Shown in pieces: positions 5,733-7,510 of a stretch of DNA of 7,510 bases (its first letter is position 1; every line of letters starts with the position of its first letter). The stretch lies in NCBI GenBank assembly GCA_902774655.1, contig CACYJD010000026.1:1-7510 (forward strand), in the 5' to 3' direction. The notes below the pieces were generated by a model. That model was not told the DNA's origin. It was given only the letters and a program-made list of their open reading frames with translations, and did not search any database. The DNA comes from an uncultured Erysipelotrichaceae bacterium (GTDB lineage: Bacteria > Bacillota_I > Bacilli_A > RFN20 > CAG-826). The translations under genes were made by a program, and so were the position numbers.

Positions 5733-6587
5733 ATGCTAAAACACTCAATTAGATACTTTAACAATAAGCCAGTTCGTGCAGTTTGGGACAACGAAAACTC
5801 TATGTGGTGGTATTCCGCCGTAGATTTCATCGCTATTTTAGTTGAGCCTAATTCACCTAGAAGATATTGGAACAATGTCAAAGTGAGAAATCCTGAGTTG
5901 TCACCATTTTGTGGACAACTGAAATTATATGCGGACGATGGCAAAAAATATCTTTCTGATGTTATTAACGAAGAAGGGGTTAGGCTAGTTCTTACTATAA
6001 TTCCTTCTAAATATAAAAAAGCAATTCAAGATTGGATAAAAGGTTTATTAGATCCAATAGATGAACAAAGCAAGAAAAAAGCTTATGGCTTTTATAAAAC
6101 AGAATTGCTTGAAGAAGATGAAATTGGAAAGACAGTTGCTTTGCAAAAGATACACGCTTACTTATTTGAAGGATTATATCCATTTGCTGGTAAAATCAGA
6201 ACCAAAACTATTTCCAAAGGCGGATTTACTTTTGCGAACGGAGACTTCTTACCACAAGTCTTAAAAGACATTGATAAAATGCCGGATAATACATTTGATG
6301 AAATAGTGGACAAGTATATCGAGATGAATATTGCTCATCCATTCATGGAGGGCAATGGAAGATCAACTAGAATTTGGTTAGATTTATTGCTCATAAATAG
6401 ACTTTCAATGTGCGTTGATTGGTCAAAAATAGAAAAGAATGATTATATGGGCGCTATGAGAGCTAGTCCAGTTGATCCAAAGCCAATTCATAGGCTCCTC
6501 AGTGACGCTTTAACTGATAATATCAATGATAGAGAGTTGTTCCTTAAGGGAATTGACTGCTCATATTATTACGAGGAGGAAGAATAA
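5733..6587 (+). CDS. fic: BRO-N-like DNA-binding domain fused to class III Fic adenylyltransferase
   Basis: The product has 284 residues. Residues 1-105 resemble the BRO/phage-antirepressor N-terminal domain (WWYSAVDFIAIL, RRYWNNVK, GQLKLYADDGK), a nucleic-acid-binding fold. Residues 108-284 resemble class III Fic enzymes such as Neisseria NmFic: EQSKKKA start, YLFEGLYPFAGKIR, SKGGF, and the catalytic HPFMEGNGRSTR (202-213) with base H202, metal-binding E206 and phosphate-binding G207-R210. Such enzymes typically transfer AMP from ATP to protein hydroxyls. The C-terminal inhibitory motif (S/T)xxxE(G/N) appears as S277-Y-Y-Y-E281-E282: the blocking Glu is kept, the following Gly/Asn is Glu, and the protein ends two residues later. 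It is likely a self-inhibited toxin-like enzyme. The start has no RBS but suits a leaderless mRNA and the full BRO-N domain. The acetyltransferase follows after one base. Confidence 0.9.
   Translation: MLKHSIRYFNNKPVRAVWDNENSMWWYSAVDFIAILVEPNSPRRYWNNVKVRNPELSPFCGQLKLYADDGKKYLSDVINEEGVRLVLTIIPSKYKKAIQDWIKGLLDPIDEQSKKKAYGFYKTELLEEDEIGKTVALQKIHAYLFEGLYPFAGKIRTKTISKGGFTFANGDFLPQVLKDIDKMPDNTFDEIVDKYIEMNIAHPFMEGNGRSTRIWLDLLLINRLSMCVDWSKIEKNDYMGAMRASPVDPKPIHRLLSDALTDNINDRELFLKGIDCSYYYEEEE
5896..5920 (+). repeat. Second copy of the AGTTGTC-N11-GACAACT inverted repeat, inside fic
   Basis: The arms at 5896-5902 and 5914-5920 equal those at 5682-5706 exactly, with an 11-base spacer in both. The 16-base string at 5908-5923 is identical to 5694-5709. 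The offset is 214 bp. Across 36 aligned bases 30 match; four of the six differences are in the spacer. Here the DNA encodes ELSPFCGQLK of the BRO-N-like domain. An extra half-site GGACAAC occurs at 5786-5792. Confidence 0.8.
6573..6580 (+). promoter_or_regulatory. Ribosome binding site of the acetyltransferase, inside the fic 3' end
   Basis: GAGGAGGA, eight bases before the ATG at 6589, is a strong Shine-Dalgarno sequence and decides that start over an in-frame ATG at 6526 deep inside fic. The same bases encode E281-E283 of Fic, the end of its inhibitory helix. Confidence 0.85.
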
Positions 6588-6588
6588 T

Positions 6589-7233
6589 ATGGAGAAAAAG
6601 ATTAATCCTATTTACCCAAATGCACAATGTAAAACTTTTTGTTACATAAAAAGCGTAATCACTAGACCAAACATTATTGCGGGTGATTATTCTTATTATG
6701 ATGATAGCGAGGATGGACCAGAATCGTTTGAGAAACATGTTACCCATCACTATGACTTTATGGGTGACAAACTGATTATTGGTAAGTTTGTTGCTATAGC
6801 AAGAGGTGTTGAATTCGTCATGAATGGCGCTAATCATATGTTAGATTGTTTAACTACATATCCTTTTGAAGTTATTGACGAATTCAAAGGTCTATCTAGA
6901 TCATTTGGAGATAGAGGAAACCGTGGAGATACAGTCATAGGTAATGATGTTTGGATTGGTCAACACGCCACAATATTGCCAGGAGTTCATATTGGTGATG
7001 GTGCAATTATCGGTGCGAACGCAGTAGTGGCAAAAGATGTTCCTCCTTATGCGGTTGTCGTAGGTAATCCCGCAGTTATCAAGAAATATAGATTTGATAA
7101 AGAAACAATCGATCTTCTTTTGGAACTCAAGTGGTGGGACAAAGATATTGAAGAAATTAAAAAACTCATCCCATTGCTCACTGGTGATTTACAACAAAAC
7201 AAAAAAGAATTAAAAGCTTTGCTTAAAAAGTAA
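6589..7233 (+). CDS. Vat-family (xenobiotic) hexapeptide-repeat acetyltransferase
   Basis: The product has 214 residues and resembles streptogramin A acetyltransferases (Vat) and, more distantly, type B chloramphenicol acetyltransferases. These cytosolic trimers move acetyl from acetyl-CoA to a drug hydroxyl. Family features: GDYSYYDD near residue 32, DKLIIGKFVAIARGVEFVMNGANH (60-83) with catalytic-type His83, GDTVIGNDVWIG and the left-handed-helix repeats PGVHIGDGAIIGANAVVAKDVPPY, VVGNPA, then RFDKETIDLLLELKWW, the characteristic C-terminal helix. Length matches Vat proteins (about 210). A lysine-rich tail (NKKELKALLKK) ends it. The start at 6589 has a strong RBS within fic and a one-base gap after its stop, so the two genes are translationally coupled. 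Whether it confers drug resistance or acetylates a native substrate cannot be read from sequence. Confidence 0.88.
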   Translation: MEKKINPIYPNAQCKTFCYIKSVITRPNIIAGDYSYYDDSEDGPESFEKHVTHHYDFMGDKLIIGKFVAIARGVEFVMNGANHMLDCLTTYPFEVIDEFKGLSRSFGDRGNRGDTVIGNDVWIGQHATILPGVHIGDGAIIGANAVVAKDVPPYAVVVGNPAVIKKYRFDKETIDLLLELKWWDKDIEEIKKLIPLLTGDLQQNKKELKALLKK

Positions 7234-7301
7234 TGTTTGGCTTTTTGAGAATCATTTTATATTGAAGATTATGTATTTGTAAGTTGGCATATATTTTTTT
7301 C

Positions 7302-7328
7302 TATAATATGTATCACAAATGTGTTACA
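7302..7328 (+). promoter_or_regulatory. Promoter -10 and palindromic operator of the RelB-type antitoxin gene
   Basis: TATAAT at 7302-7307 is a perfect -10; the best -35, TTGTAA at 7277-7282, is weak and 19 bases away. Immediately downstream, TGTATCACAAATGTGTTACA (7309-7328) is an inverted repeat with one mismatched pair besides the centre, covering the expected transcription start. RelB/DinJ antitoxins repress their own operons through such palindromes, so this is the likely autoregulatory site. Confidence 0.55.
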
Positions 7329-7347
7329 ATATTTTTGGAGATTAAAA

Positions 7348-7510
7348 ATGAAAAGTGAAGTAGTACATGCAAGAGTGCAGTCAGATGTTAAAGTAGATTC
7401 AGAGAAAATCTTAAATGTTATTGGAATTACCATTAGTCAAGCAATTGATTTGTTCCTAAGACAAGTCGTGTTGAAGAAAGGATTGCCATTTAAGTTGGAT
7501 AGTGAAGAAA
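7348..7510 (+). CDS. RelB/DinJ-family antitoxin, N-terminal part (3' end outside window)
   Basis: Fifty-four codons are visible. The pattern is that of the ribbon-helix-helix RelB/DinJ family: a short strand (VVHARV), the first helix (about residues 16-25), the hallmark GITISQAIDLFLRQVV (26-41), and the downstream GLPF motif (45-48). The dimer would bind the palindrome upstream and neutralise a partner RelE/YafQ-type mRNA interferase, which is expected just beyond the window but not seen. The start is set by TTGGAG (7335-7340) seven bases before the ATG. An orphan antitoxin is also possible. Confidence 0.88.
   Translation, partial: MKSEVVHARVQSDVKVDSEKILNVIGITISQAIDLFLRQVVLKKGLPFKLDSEE

Noticed and set aside
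6526..6588. Upstream ATG start for the acetyltransferase inside fic
   Set aside because: It would overlap fic by about 60 bases without an RBS; the strong GAGGAGGA site and family length support 6589.
7223..7262. Terminator after the acetyltransferase gene
   Set aside because: TTAAAAAG and CTTTTTGA can pair, but the stem is nearly all A-T with a ten-base loop and an interrupted T-run, too weak to call.
1..7510. CRISPR array, insertion sequence or transposase
   Set aside because: No regularly spaced repeats, no terminal inverted repeats with a transposase frame, and no recombinase motifs were seen on either strand.

Overview
The window looks like a chromosomal segment of a low-GC, anaerobic, Firmicutes-type bacterium, perhaps an uncultured gut member of the Bacilli or Erysipelotrichia near the Mollicutes. 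Reasons: AT-rich intergenic DNA, GGAGG-type ribosome binding sites, short lipoproteins with an LAGC lipobox, an Fe-S-rich flavoenzyme, and encoded CCA on the tRNA. TGA is used as a stop (Nudix gene and second lipoprotein) and tryptophan is TGG, so the code is standard rather than the Mycoplasma code. The taxonomic placement is inference.

Layout. (1) 1-1310: the 3' end of a Nudix hydrolase gene, then two tandem paralogous lipoprotein genes that share an almost identical leader and signal-peptide segment, closed by a terminator. (2) 1311-1463: AT-rich intergenic DNA with inverted repeats and a promoter that nearly abuts hypB. (3) 1464-5506: a compact three-gene operon, hypB, a 988-residue iron-sulfur flavoprotein, and hypA. 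The two nickel-insertion GTPase/metallochaperone genes flank a fusion of a cysteine-rich Fe-S domain with a GltD-like NAD(P)H/FAD oxidoreductase. No hydrogenase subunit and no hypCDEF is present here. (4) 5509-5676: tRNA-His(GTG) with its own promoter and terminator. (5) 5682-7233: a probably leaderless gene for a BRO-N-like domain fused to a class III Fic adenylyltransferase, followed one base later by a Vat-type xenobiotic acetyltransferase. (6) 7309-7510: a palindrome and the start of a RelB/DinJ-type antitoxin gene, cut by the window end.

Most notable points. The inverted repeat AGTTGTC-N11-GACAACT overlaps the -35 of the fic gene and recurs inside its coding sequence, with identical arms and a diverged spacer, which suggests autoregulation by the BRO-N domain. 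The ribosome binding site of the acetyltransferase lies in the codons of Fic's autoinhibitory C-terminal helix. The hypB-oxidoreductase-hypA arrangement suggests a nickel-linked redox system whose nickel enzyme is not visible here. All functional calls come from reading motifs, not from database searches.
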